Positions 1 through 5,177 of a stretch of DNA of 5,940 bases are shown piece by piece. A model generated the notes under the pieces. The model saw only the letters and a program-made list of their open reading frames with translations. It was not told the DNA's origin and did no database searches. Source of the stretch: a bacterium (GTDB lineage: Bacteria; Verrucomicrobiota; Verrucomicrobiia; Chthoniobacterales; Terrimicrobiaceae); the NCBI GenBank assembly GCA_009920585.1, contig RFZT01000159.1:1-5940 (forward strand). The letters are read 5' to 3'. How positions within the stretch are numbered: the first letter of the stretch is position 1; every line of letters begins with the position of its first letter. Position numbers and translations under genes: made by a program.

Positions 1-848
1 GTGCCATCAAGCGGAACACGCTCACCCGGAGAGATACGTACCACCGAGTTCAATGCAACAGACTTGACGCCAATCCGAAGCCAGCCGCCGTCGGCCTGGC
101 GTACCTCGGCTTGCTCTGGTGATAAGGCAAGAAGGCTTTTGATGGCACCTCGCGCACGGTCGACCGCCCGCGCCTCGATGGCCTCCGCAATGGCATAGAG
201 CGCCATCACCATGGCGGCCTCAGGCCACTGGCCGATCAAGAAGGCGCCTGTGACGGCTACTGCCATGAGGGCGTTGATGTTCAATCTTCCTTGCCGCAGC
301 GCAGCCAGGCCTTTTCCGTAGACGCCGAAGCCTGAAAGGAAGATGGCACCCAAAGCGATGGCCATGCCCAGGCCTTTGATCCAGGTCGTCGCAGGGAAGG
401 CGTACGCGATCGCCTCTGCTGCCAATGCCAAGCCGAGCGCCGCCAGAAGCTTTCCCCACATGTCCCAAAACGTCGCAGACGCATTAGTAGTACCGGAAGG
501 TTTTTTGTCGGCTTCGTCAATGGGCTCAGGCTTAAACCCTGCCTTTCGAATCGCCTGTAGTGCGTTTGGCAATGCAGCTTGGCTCGCAGAAATGGTCAGC
601 ACGCGTGCCCCCAGATCGAATCGCAAGGCTTCAATTTCCGGGATGCCATCCACAGCGCGCCGGATCTCGGACTCCTCTGAGGCGCAGTCCATGTTGGAGA
701 TACGGAACCTTTTCTGTGTCTGGTCTGTGTTCATATGCGCCACGTCCTGCTCAGATTGCACCAAGGGTACGCACGAAGCGGCTGAACATCCGTTCTCAGT
801 CGGGCGGACCTGTGGCTTTGCGCCTTCGCAAGATGTACTTGTACTCAT
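1..848 (-). CDS. cadA: Heavy-metal-translocating P1B-type ATPase (CadA/PbrA-like), N-terminal 282 codons, cut by window edge
   Basis: This is an inner-membrane ATP-driven exporter of soft divalent cations (Cd, Zn or Pb) from the cytoplasm. Only the N-terminal part is here. Residues 1-45 form a leader with Cys7, Cys21 and Cys26. A ferredoxin-like metal-binding domain follows at about 47-112, with the motif NMDCASEE (Cys55), where acidic residues stand in for the second Cys of a CxxC. Membrane segments lie at about 132-150, 157-175, 190-206 and 210-225. The actuator domain begins near 235 and includes PGERVPLDG at 274-282, just before the window ends. The TGES, CPC and DKTGT motifs would lie outside. 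The start ATG (846-848) is preceded by GAGGAAG at good spacing; Met39 is a weaker alternative. The gene is divergent from the MerR-type regulator gene and fires from the 870-900 promoter. The family is firm, but the metal cannot be fixed from this part. Confidence 0.93.
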   Translation of the reverse strand, partial: MSTSTSCEGAKPQVRPTENGCSAASCVPLVQSEQDVAHMNTDQTQKRFRISNMDCASEESEIRRAVDGIPEIEALRFDLGARVLTISASQAALPNALQAIRKAGFKPEPIDEADKKPSGTTNASATFWDMWGKLLAALGLALAAEAIAYAFPATTWIKGLGMAIALGAIFLSGFGVYGKGLAALRQGRLNINALMAVAVTGAFLIGQWPEAAMVMALYAIAEAIEARAVDRARGAIKSLLALSPEQAEVRQADGGWLRIGVKSVALNSVVRISPGERVPLDG

Positions 849-869
849 GATTTCTTCCTCGTTGCAGCG

Positions 870-900
870 ATTAGAAACCCTGTAGCCACTTTAGAGTCAA
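870..900 (-). promoter_or_regulatory. MerR-type cadA promoter with 19-bp spacer and CadR/PbrR operator
   Basis: Read on the minus strand, a -35 TTGACT (895-900) and a -10 TCTAAT (870-875) are separated by 19 bp, the long spacer typical of promoters untwisted by MerR activators. The spacer holds an imperfect dyad at 877-897, with half-sites ACTCTAAAG and CTACAGGGT (6 of 9 positions symmetric). The second half and the central GTGG resemble known CadR/PbrR operators. The apo-regulator probably holds polymerase in an inactive complex, and metal binding would activate cadA. Confidence 0.85.
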
Positions 901-911
901 GCTCCTAAAAT
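883..911 (+). promoter_or_regulatory. Putative divergent cadR promoter overlapping the operator
   Basis: On the plus strand, TAGCCA (883-888, 4 of 6 matches to the -35 consensus) and TAAAAT (906-911, 5 of 6 matches to the -10) lie 17 bp apart. The -35 falls inside the operator at 877-897, so bound regulator should repress its own gene, as is usual for divergent merR-family pairs. The assignment is by inspection only. Confidence 0.45.
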
Positions 912-937
912 ATGGTCACCCGCTGATGGAGGACACC

Positions 938-1387
938 ATGAGGATTGGAGAGCTCGCCAAGGCCACCGATACACAGGTGGAGACGATTCGCTACTACGAG
1001 CGAGAGGCCTTGTTGCCGCAGCCGGGGCGAACAGAAGGCAACTACCGCGTCTATGGACCGGAGCACGTTGAACGACTTTCGTTCATTCGGTACTGCCGTA
1101 GCTTGGACATGGCCCTGGATGAGATTCGAGCGCTGTTGCGCATGAAAGATTCCCCGCCACAGGACTGTTCTGAAATCAACGCCTTGATTGATGAGCACAT
1201 CAAGCATGTGGCGGTTCGAATCAAAGAGCTGAAGGTCTTGCAAAGGCAACTTGTTGAGTTGCGAACCGGTTGTGCCGGAAACGGCTCTGTCAGTGAGTGC
1301 GGTGTGCTTTCCGGAATTGCTCAGGCCTCTAAGGAAGTGGGGCCGGTGGGCAAGCGAGGCGCGCGCCATGTGCATGGGGCGCACTGA
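938..1387 (+). CDS. cadR: MerR-family heavy-metal-responsive regulator (CadR/PbrR type)
   Basis: This 149-residue protein is a dimeric cytoplasmic activator/repressor of the divergent ATPase gene. It opens with MRIGELAKATD and a winged-helix domain (about 1-70, with VETIRYYERE as the second helix region). A dimerisation helix follows (about 78-110), then the metal loop. The expected metal cysteines are Cys77, Cys112 and Cys121, and the tail HVHGAH is His-rich, as in CadR. The Cys112-x8-Cys121 spacing is closer to PbrR than to the x6 loop I recall for CadR. The position equivalent to Cys12 of CadR and Cys14 of PbrR is Thr12. The ATG at 938 is chosen over the in-frame ATG at 926 because GGAGGA at 928-933 precedes it and it matches the family N-terminus. 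CadR is preferred over PbrR, but Cd, Zn and Pb specificity stays open. Confidence 0.92.
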   Translation: MRIGELAKATDTQVETIRYYEREALLPQPGRTEGNYRVYGPEHVERLSFIRYCRSLDMALDEIRALLRMKDSPPQDCSEINALIDEHIKHVAVRIKELKVLQRQLVELRTGCAGNGSVSECGVLSGIAQASKEVGPVGKRGARHVHGAH

Positions 1388-1393
1388 TTTGCG

Positions 1394-1417
1394 TCAAAGG
1401 GGTACGAGTCCCTTTGA
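1394..1417. terminator. Hairpin between convergent cadR and ynfA
   Basis: A perfect 8-bp stem, TCAAAGGG (1394-1401) and CCCTTTGA (1410-1417), encloses an 8-nt loop. It lies 7 nt after the cadR stop and downstream of the convergent ynfA. There is no U-tract directly after it. A looser long-range pair, GCGCC (1418-1422) and GGCGC (1453-1457), is followed by six T and could be the real cadR terminator. A bidirectional terminating role is inferred. Confidence 0.4.
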
Positions 1418-1493
1418 GCGCCCGTAAACACTGTTCCGAGATCCGCAAGCAAGGCGCTTTTTTCAAAGCATTCTCCAAATTGAGGATCTGTTC

Positions 1494-1811
1494 CTAGCGC
1501 GGTTGAAAGGCAATGATGCTCATACCCAGCAGGGCCACGGCAACACCCGCGACATCCCAATTCGATGGTCGGATGCCCTCGACGGCCCATAGCCAAAGAA
1601 TAGCTGCACAGATGTAGACACCCCCGTAAGCTGCGTAGACGCGTCCGGTGGCAGCTTCGTGCAGTGTCAGTAGCCACGCGAAGGCCGCCAGACTGACTCC
1701 GGCGGGTATCAGCAACCACGGAGATCCGTTTTGCTTGAGCCAGAGCCAGGGCAGGTAGCACCCCACGATTTCAGCGATTGCGGTTGCGAAATAGAGCGTG
1801 ATGGTCTTCAT
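1494..1811 (-). CDS. ynfA: YnfA/UPF0060-family small inner-membrane protein
   Basis: This 105-residue protein is almost wholly hydrophobic, with four predicted membrane helices (about 3-19, 31-51, 60-77 and 86-102). It carries the family signature blocks GCYLPWLWL (17-25), AFAWLLTLH (43-51), VYAAYGGVYI (58-67) and RPSNWD (81-86). YnfA proteins are small-multidrug-resistance-like membrane proteins of poorly settled substrate, often found in metal-resistance and mobile regions. The length is normal for the family. The ATG at 1809-1811 has AGGAGAT upstream, and the longer open frame back to 1883 lacks such support. It converges on cadR. A decayed second copy, about 70% identical over the shared part, lies at 5176-5462 on the other strand. 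Confidence 0.92.
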   Translation of the reverse strand: MKTITLYFATAIAEIVGCYLPWLWLKQNGSPWLLIPAGVSLAAFAWLLTLHEAATGRVYAAYGGVYICAAILWLWAVEGIRPSNWDVAGVAVALLGMSIIAFQPR

Positions 1812-1832
1812 TGGATCTCCTGTGCCAGTGTT

Positions 1833-1861
1833 TTTATACAGGTTCACACCGGCTCGCTGAA
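1833..1861 (-). promoter_or_regulatory. Putative ynfA promoter
   Basis: On the minus strand, TATAAA (1833-1838) lies 17 bp downstream of a weak -35, TTCAGC (1856-1861, 3 of 6 matches). The predicted start of transcription, near 1826, leaves a short leader holding the AGGAGAT ribosome site. The -10 is convincing and the -35 is not, so help from an activator or another start is possible. Confidence 0.35.
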
Positions 1862-2012
1862 TTTCTTCCAGCATGAACGGCAATGAGTTCTTTCACATTT
1901 GGAAATTTTTTTCGTCATAGGCTCAGACAGCATTTGGGCTGGTCCATCTCACGATAGTAAGGGGCAGTCATGCGGCGCGAAGCCATCGCCTACGTGACCG
2001 CCCTGAACCACA

Positions 2013-2270
2013 TTAACCAAGCAGTGGGGCGATGAAGGCGAAAAAGCCTCCGACAGTGAAGAAGACTAGGCTCGCGTAGTAGAGGCGAAGTGAAGCCTTC
2101 CGAGTCCGCAGACACGCGTTACGAAGCATCGGATCCAGCGGACAGGGTATCGTGCGATTTTGCCATTGCGCCCAACCCGAAAGCGTGAGTGCCAGACCTG
2201 AGGCGCCGAACAGCGCCTCTTTATGCTCGGAGAGCCACACGACCAGGGGAAAGACGGAGTGACCTCTCAA
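2013..2270 (-). CDS. Unrecognised 85-aa two-helix membrane protein, last gene of the lspA-dsb-SCO operon
   Basis: I cannot name this family with confidence. The protein has two likely membrane helices (about 17-34 and 63-83). The hydrophilic link between them holds the pattern CPLDPMLRNAC, with Cys43 and Cys53, followed by a basic stretch (RTRKAS). A pair of cysteines between helices could bind metal or be a thiol substrate of the neighbouring Dsb and SCO proteins, but that is inference. The start is a TTG (2268-2270) that overlaps the SCO stop codon by 4 nt (TTGA), which suggests translational coupling. A GTG at codon 11 is an alternative. No ribosome site of note is seen. It is the last gene of the leftward run, and no clear intrinsic terminator follows at 1812-2012. 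Confidence 0.68.
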   Translation of the reverse strand: MRGHSVFPLVVWLSEHKEALFGASGLALTLSGWAQWQNRTIPCPLDPMLRNACLRTRKASLRLYYASLVFFTVGGFFAFIAPLLG

Positions 2271-2905
2271 GCCTTGGACAAAAGAACCAGGATATCCGAC
2301 GCGATCGTGGCGGCGTCGGTTCCGTAGGGAGAGAACAATCGCACCCGCACTTCGGTGTCGAAGATGTACTTCCCTGCCGAGTGGTCCATCGTGTAAGACG
2401 TTGGCGTCGATCCTGGAACCTTTTTGTAGTAGATCTTGAAACCCGCTGCGATGTCCTTTAATTCTTCGGGCTCGGGCCGAAGCGCAATGAAACTCGGATC
2501 GAAGTTCGCCATGTACTCCTTGAGTAGCGCCTGCGTATCCCGTTCTGGATCCACCGTGATGAAGAGCACCTGCAACCGCTCGCTCTGGTCACCAAGAAGG
2601 CGCTTAACCTCGGCCATGGTCGCCATGGACGTCGGGCATACATCCGGACAATGCGTGAAGCCGAAAAAAGTGACCACGATCTTGCCCTTAAAGTCCGCGA
2701 GTCTCCTGGGATTGCCGTTGTGGTCCTTGAGTCGGAAATCCTGCGCAAAGGTGGCACCCGTCACATCGGTGCTTTTAAATGGTGTGACCACTGGAGAGCA
2801 AGCCAACATCAAAGGTACGCTAGCCACACTTAGGAGGGCTGTTTGCACAAAATATCTGCGCCCTGTGTGTAAATAGCACGGTTTGACGGAAGTAGGTAAG
2901 TTCAT
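2267..2905 (-). CDS. SCO1/SenC/PrrC-family copper-binding thioredoxin-fold protein
   Basis: SCO proteins are membrane-anchored periplasmic thioredoxin-fold proteins that carry copper to cytochrome oxidase CuA or act as thiol reductases. This 212-residue copy has an N-terminal hydrophobic segment (about 20-36) ending in LMLAC (Cys36), a lipobox-like site that is not canonical. The thioredoxin fold spans about 50-210. The copper/redox motif is CPDVC (Cys86 and Cys90), and the distal conserved His is His175 in YTMDHSAG. The TVDPERDT block (117-124) is typical of the family. The start ATG (2903-2905) follows the DsbA stop by one base, and AAGGAAA inside the dsbA end serves as ribosome site. In this setting a role in periplasmic metal or thiol handling is more likely than routine oxidase assembly, but that is inferred from context. 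All key residues are present. Confidence 0.92.
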   Translation of the reverse strand: MNLPTSVKPCYLHTGRRYFVQTALLSVASVPLMLACSPVVTPFKSTDVTGATFAQDFRLKDHNGNPRRLADFKGKIVVTFFGFTHCPDVCPTSMATMAEVKRLLGDQSERLQVLFITVDPERDTQALLKEYMANFDPSFIALRPEPEELKDIAAGFKIYYKKVPGSTPTSYTMDHSAGKYIFDTEVRVRLFSPYGTDAATIASDILVLLSKA

Positions 2906-2906
2906 G

Positions 2907-3599
2907 TCATTTCCTTACTTTTGCAACTTCTTCAGCGACGAGTGCCCGCAGTTGCTGGTCTCCGAAGGATGGCAGACCACGACCGTTAACAAAGAATGTC
3001 GGGGTCTTGTTCACTTCCAGTGCAGTTAGATCTTCGATGTCCTGCTTGAGTACCGCAGCGATGTCGGAGCCCTGGGCGTCGACCTGAGCTTTTGCAATAT
3101 CGAGACCAGCTTCCTGCGCCGCCCGGAACGCCAGATCGATATTGGGTTTCCCATGGTCGGCCCACTGCGGCTGAGTGACCAGAATCATTTCCAGCACGGG
3201 TTCGTACTTGCTCTGGCGTTTGGAGGCCTCAAGCAGTTTGACCACCTGATCGGAACCGGCATGGAACGGTGCATATCGGATCACTAGGCGCACGTCGTTC
3301 GGGTACTGTTTCAGGATGTCCTTGACGATGGGATAGAAGGCCCGGCAGGTTTCGCACGCTGGATCAAAGAACTCTACGATGGTGACCGGCGCATTGTTAG
3401 GGCCAAAGACCGGTGAATGGAATCGGACCAGCCGGTTGTTTGCCTGGCTAGCTGGGGCACTGCTGGACTGCTGAACCACTTGGCTGACTTTCTCAGCCTG
3501 GGAATTCTGGACACGCTTCTGGTAGGCATTCATGCCGAGGAAGAAGAACATCAGGACGACAACAGCCAGGGCGGCGACGGTAACTTTTTTGGAGTTCAT
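2907..3599 (-). CDS. DsbA-family (BdbD-like) membrane-anchored thiol:disulfide oxidoreductase
   Basis: This 230-residue protein probably introduces or shuffles disulfides in the periplasm, with the adjacent DsbB as re-oxidant. It has a basic N-terminus and one hydrophobic segment (about 6-24) without a clear cleavage site, so it is likely anchored. A Gln/Ser-rich linker (about 33-55) leads to a thioredoxin fold with the active site ACETCRAF (Cys82 and Cys85). The cis-proline block is KTPTFFVNG (Pro200), and a helical insert lies between them. The CETC dipeptide differs from the CPHC of E. coli DsbA, so its redox potential may be less oxidising. The start ATG (3597-3599) overlaps the dsbB stop as ATGA. 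The open frame extends to 3668, but those 23 codons lie inside dsbB and precede a good membrane anchor, so I reject them. Confidence 0.92.
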   Translation of the reverse strand: MNSKKVTVAALAVVVLMFFFLGMNAYQKRVQNSQAEKVSQVVQQSSSAPASQANNRLVRFHSPVFGPNNAPVTIVEFFDPACETCRAFYPIVKDILKQYPNDVRLVIRYAPFHAGSDQVVKLLEASKRQSKYEPVLEMILVTQPQWADHGKPNIDLAFRAAQEAGLDIAKAQVDAQGSDIAAVLKQDIEDLTALEVNKTPTFFVNGRGLPSFGDQQLRALVAEEVAKVRK

Positions 3600-4012
3600 C
3601 GGAAGGACTTTCTGAGGTAGACGATAAGAAGGAACGCCAACGTCACGAACGCGGCCAGTGACAGCCATGGGATCTGGACGCCATTGAGGATTTCAAGCTT
3701 CTGGTCAGCGCAGGACACACCTGCGCTGCAAGGTAACCAGGCCTTGGGAATCAGGCCAGCCACCAGCAGGGTGTGGTACCCGGCCATGGCCAGCCCACCC
3801 AGTGCCAACGTAAGGCCGTAGACGGCGCCCCGACGGTCATCGATGAAACAGGCGATCCCCAGAATGATGGCGAGGGGAAACATGAAAATACGCTGGTACC
3901 AGCATAGGACGCAAGGCGTCATGCCCATCACTTCGCCAATAAACAGTGCGCCCAGAGTAGCGGTAGTGGCGACCAGCCAGGCTAGTAGCAGCAGGGTCCA
4001 GGGTCGGTTCAT
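3596..4012 (-). CDS. dsbB: Disulfide bond formation protein B, short BdbC-like form
   Basis: This inner-membrane quinone-linked oxidant recharges DsbA-type proteins. The 138-residue protein has four hydrophobic helices (about 5-23, 42-58, 64-86 and 114-133). The first periplasmic loop carries CVLC (Cys34 and Cys37) in the typical setting TPCVLCWYQRIFMFPLA. The second loop carries the Cys95/Cys101 pair, and the block QIPWLSLAAF leads into helix 4. It is shorter than E. coli DsbB (about 176 residues) and has the size of the BdbC group. The ATG (4010-4012) overlaps the lspA stop as ATGA, and its own stop overlaps dsbA in the same way, so lspA, dsbB and dsbA should be made together. No strong ribosome site is seen, consistent with coupled re-initiation. 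All four catalytic cysteines are present. Confidence 0.94.
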   Translation of the reverse strand: MNRPWTLLLLAWLVATTATLGALFIGEVMGMTPCVLCWYQRIFMFPLAIILGIACFIDDRRGAVYGLTLALGGLAMAGYHTLLVAGLIPKAWLPCSAGVSCADQKLEILNGVQIPWLSLAAFVTLAFLLIVYLRKSFR

Positions 4013-4515
4013 GACGCGCTTTTCGAGGTGGCCACGGCGGGACGCAGGGACATCAAGATCCAGGCGCCCGCCGCCAGCACGATGAATACGTCGGCCAAGT
4101 TGAAGGCTGGCCAGTGCAGCCCGCGCCAGTGCAGATCGAGGAAGTCGGTGACCGCGCCACTGGAGATGCGGTCGATGAGGTTGCCGCTGCCGCCGGCCAA
4201 CAGCAGTGCTCCCGCGGTCCGTTCGAGCGGTTCCACCTGGCGCGCAAGACAGACGAATGTAATGGGCACCACCACCATGACTCCGACAACGATGAAAAAC
4301 ACCCGCTGCCAGCCGCCTGCTTCGGCCAGCAGCGAAAACGCGGCACCGGTGTTGAGCACATGGACCAGGTTGAACCAGGTTGTGACCTCGACGGCCGTGC
4401 CCAGCGCGATGGTGCTGGCGAACCAGGCTTTGCTCAGCTGGTCCAACGCCAGAAGAAAAGCCACAGCAAGCAGCCAGGCCAAATGGGGACGACCCCGCCA
4501 AGAAAATGGAGACAT
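4009..4515 (-). CDS. lspA: Lipoprotein signal peptidase II (LspA, PbrC-like)
   Basis: LspA is the inner-membrane aspartyl protease that removes signal peptides from prolipoproteins. The 168-residue protein is full length, with four helices (about 12-30, 70-92, 98-116 and 137-157). Family motifs are DQLSKAW (25-31), NTGAAFS (55-61), AGGSGNLIDR (107-116), VTDFLD (122-127) and WPAFNLAD (135-142). Asp124 and Asp142 fit the catalytic pair. An extra lspA in metal islands is known from the pbr lead operon (pbrC) and from cadA-linked loci. This copy heads a coupled run with dsbB, dsbA, a SCO gene and a small membrane protein. The ATG (4513-4515) has CAGGG about 9 nt upstream. It is probably a second, island-borne copy beside the housekeeping one. 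Its preferred substrate is unknown; the SCO neighbour with a lipobox-like site is a candidate. Confidence 0.95.
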   Translation of the reverse strand: MSPFSWRGRPHLAWLLAVAFLLALDQLSKAWFASTIALGTAVEVTTWFNLVHVLNTGAAFSLLAEAGGWQRVFFIVVGVMVVVPITFVCLARQVEPLERTAGALLLAGGSGNLIDRISSGAVTDFLDLHWRGLHWPAFNLADVFIVLAAGAWILMSLRPAVATSKSAS

Positions 4516-4621
4516 GAAAAAGACCCTGAAAGAACGGACATCACCAGCCGCGAGGGCTGATACGTTTCACCGGGATCGGAGAGGTGCGGCAAAATGCGCC
4601 GCCGAAGAAGCCGAACCCTAG

Positions 4622-4948
4622 TTAGGCCAGGGCGGACCACTGCGGCCGTTCGGGCCGCTCGACGAACAGGCCTTCGGTCCAGAAGCGCGACCCGGCTTGC
4701 GTCCGGGTGCGGGTATCGCCCATGGAAAACGGCACGCTGACCAGCAGGGCCAGAGCGCAAGCGTGGCAACTTCCGCACTGCGGTTGTTGAGCGTGGGACT
4801 CACCGGCGTGGTCGGCGGCGTCGGCCTGCGAATGGACGTTTCCCGCGCTGGCACAGGGTTCGTGTAAGCAAGGCGCACCTGTGGCCGCGGCTGCCCATTG
4901 CAGGGGCAGGCAGAACATCAGCAGCAAGGCAAACAGGCAAGCACGCAT
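4622..4948 (-). CDS. czcI: CzcI-like exported Cys/His-rich metal-resistance accessory protein
   Basis: This 108-residue protein has a strong signal peptide (hydrophobic core about 4-18, likely cut after the AAAA near 19-22). The mature part is rich in possible metal ligands: Cys27, His29, Cys32, His39, His47, His52, Cys58, Cys61, His62 and Cys64, including CGSCHAC. The C-terminus VERPERPQWSALA fits the conserved tail I associate with the CzcI family. CzcI proteins usually precede czcCBA and are thought to modulate that efflux system, with mechanism unsettled. No czcC, B or A gene is present here. Instead lspA follows 106 nt downstream on the same strand. An in-frame TAA at 4958-4960 rules out an upstream start, and no ribosome site fits before the ATG (4946-4948). 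The family call is by pattern recognition, not by search. Confidence 0.78.
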   Translation of the reverse strand: MRACLFALLLMFCLPLQWAAAATGAPCLHEPCASAGNVHSQADAADHAGESHAQQPQCGSCHACALALLVSVPFSMGDTRTRTQAGSRFWTEGLFVERPERPQWSALA

Positions 4949-4956
4949 TGGGGTAA

Positions 4957-4962
4957 ATTATA
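4957..4962 (-). promoter_or_regulatory. -10 box of czcI, implying a leaderless transcript
   Basis: A perfect TATAAT lies on the minus strand with its last base 8 nt before the A of the czcI ATG. Transcription started about 7 nt downstream would begin at or within two bases of that ATG, so the message would have little or no leader. No good -35 is seen near 4980-4985 (ATATCT), so an activator or alternative sigma factor may be needed. Confidence 0.5.
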
Positions 4963-5009
4963 GGGCGGCTGTGATGAAGAGATATTGACCGTGACAACTC
5001 AACGGGCGT

Positions 5010-5177
5010 TCAGGGTGTCGACGTCCGCTGGTGTGCGCGGATGGTGGCCAGCGGTTCCGGCGCCACCGACATGGGCCGAAACGCACTGACATGCGATCGA
5101 CCGGTGTTGCCCAGCGGAAACCGGCCTGACAGGTGCCCCAGCGGCACCAGCAGCAGCCGCAGCAGCTGACCGTTCAC
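5010..5177 (-). CDS. Possible 55-aa protein or gene remnant upstream of czcI
   Basis: An open frame starts at GTG (5175-5177) with AAGG about 10 nt upstream and ends at TGA (5010-5012), 61 nt before czcI on the same strand. I do not recognise the product. It starts with VNGQLLRLLLVPLGH, is basic and Pro/Ser-rich at its C-terminal end, and has no clear domain. About 80% of its codons end in G or C, matching real genes in this window, which is the main support. It abuts the truncated end of the ynfA pseudogene, so it may be a remnant of whatever was joined to it. It could also be chance in GC-rich DNA. Confidence 0.27.
   Translation of the reverse strand: MNGQLLRLLLVPLGHLSGRFPLGNTGRSHVSAFRPMSVAPEPLATIRAHQRTSTP

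Noticed and set aside
343..885. 180-codon plus-strand open frame opposite the ATPase gene
   Set aside because: The minus strand gives a clear P1B ATPase N-terminus with metal-binding domain and membrane helices, and this frame would run through its promoter and start. It is an antisense shadow.
1812..1883. Longer start for YnfA
   Set aside because: The family N-terminus and a clear AGGAGAT ribosome site fit the ATG at 1811, and the extension covers the likely promoter.
3600..3668. Longer start for the DsbA-like protein
   Set aside because: The extra 23 residues lie within dsbB and would precede a complete membrane anchor. The ATGA overlap at 3596-3599 matches the neighbouring junctions.
3596..4501. 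301-codon minus-strand frame covering dsbB and most of lspA
   Set aside because: Only its last 138 codons are dsbB. The first part is the out-of-frame reading of lspA, whose own frame has all family motifs. It is not a fusion.
4028..4621. 197-codon plus-strand open frame
   Set aside because: It is antisense to lspA and its upstream region, has no family features, and comes from the GC3 bias of the real gene.
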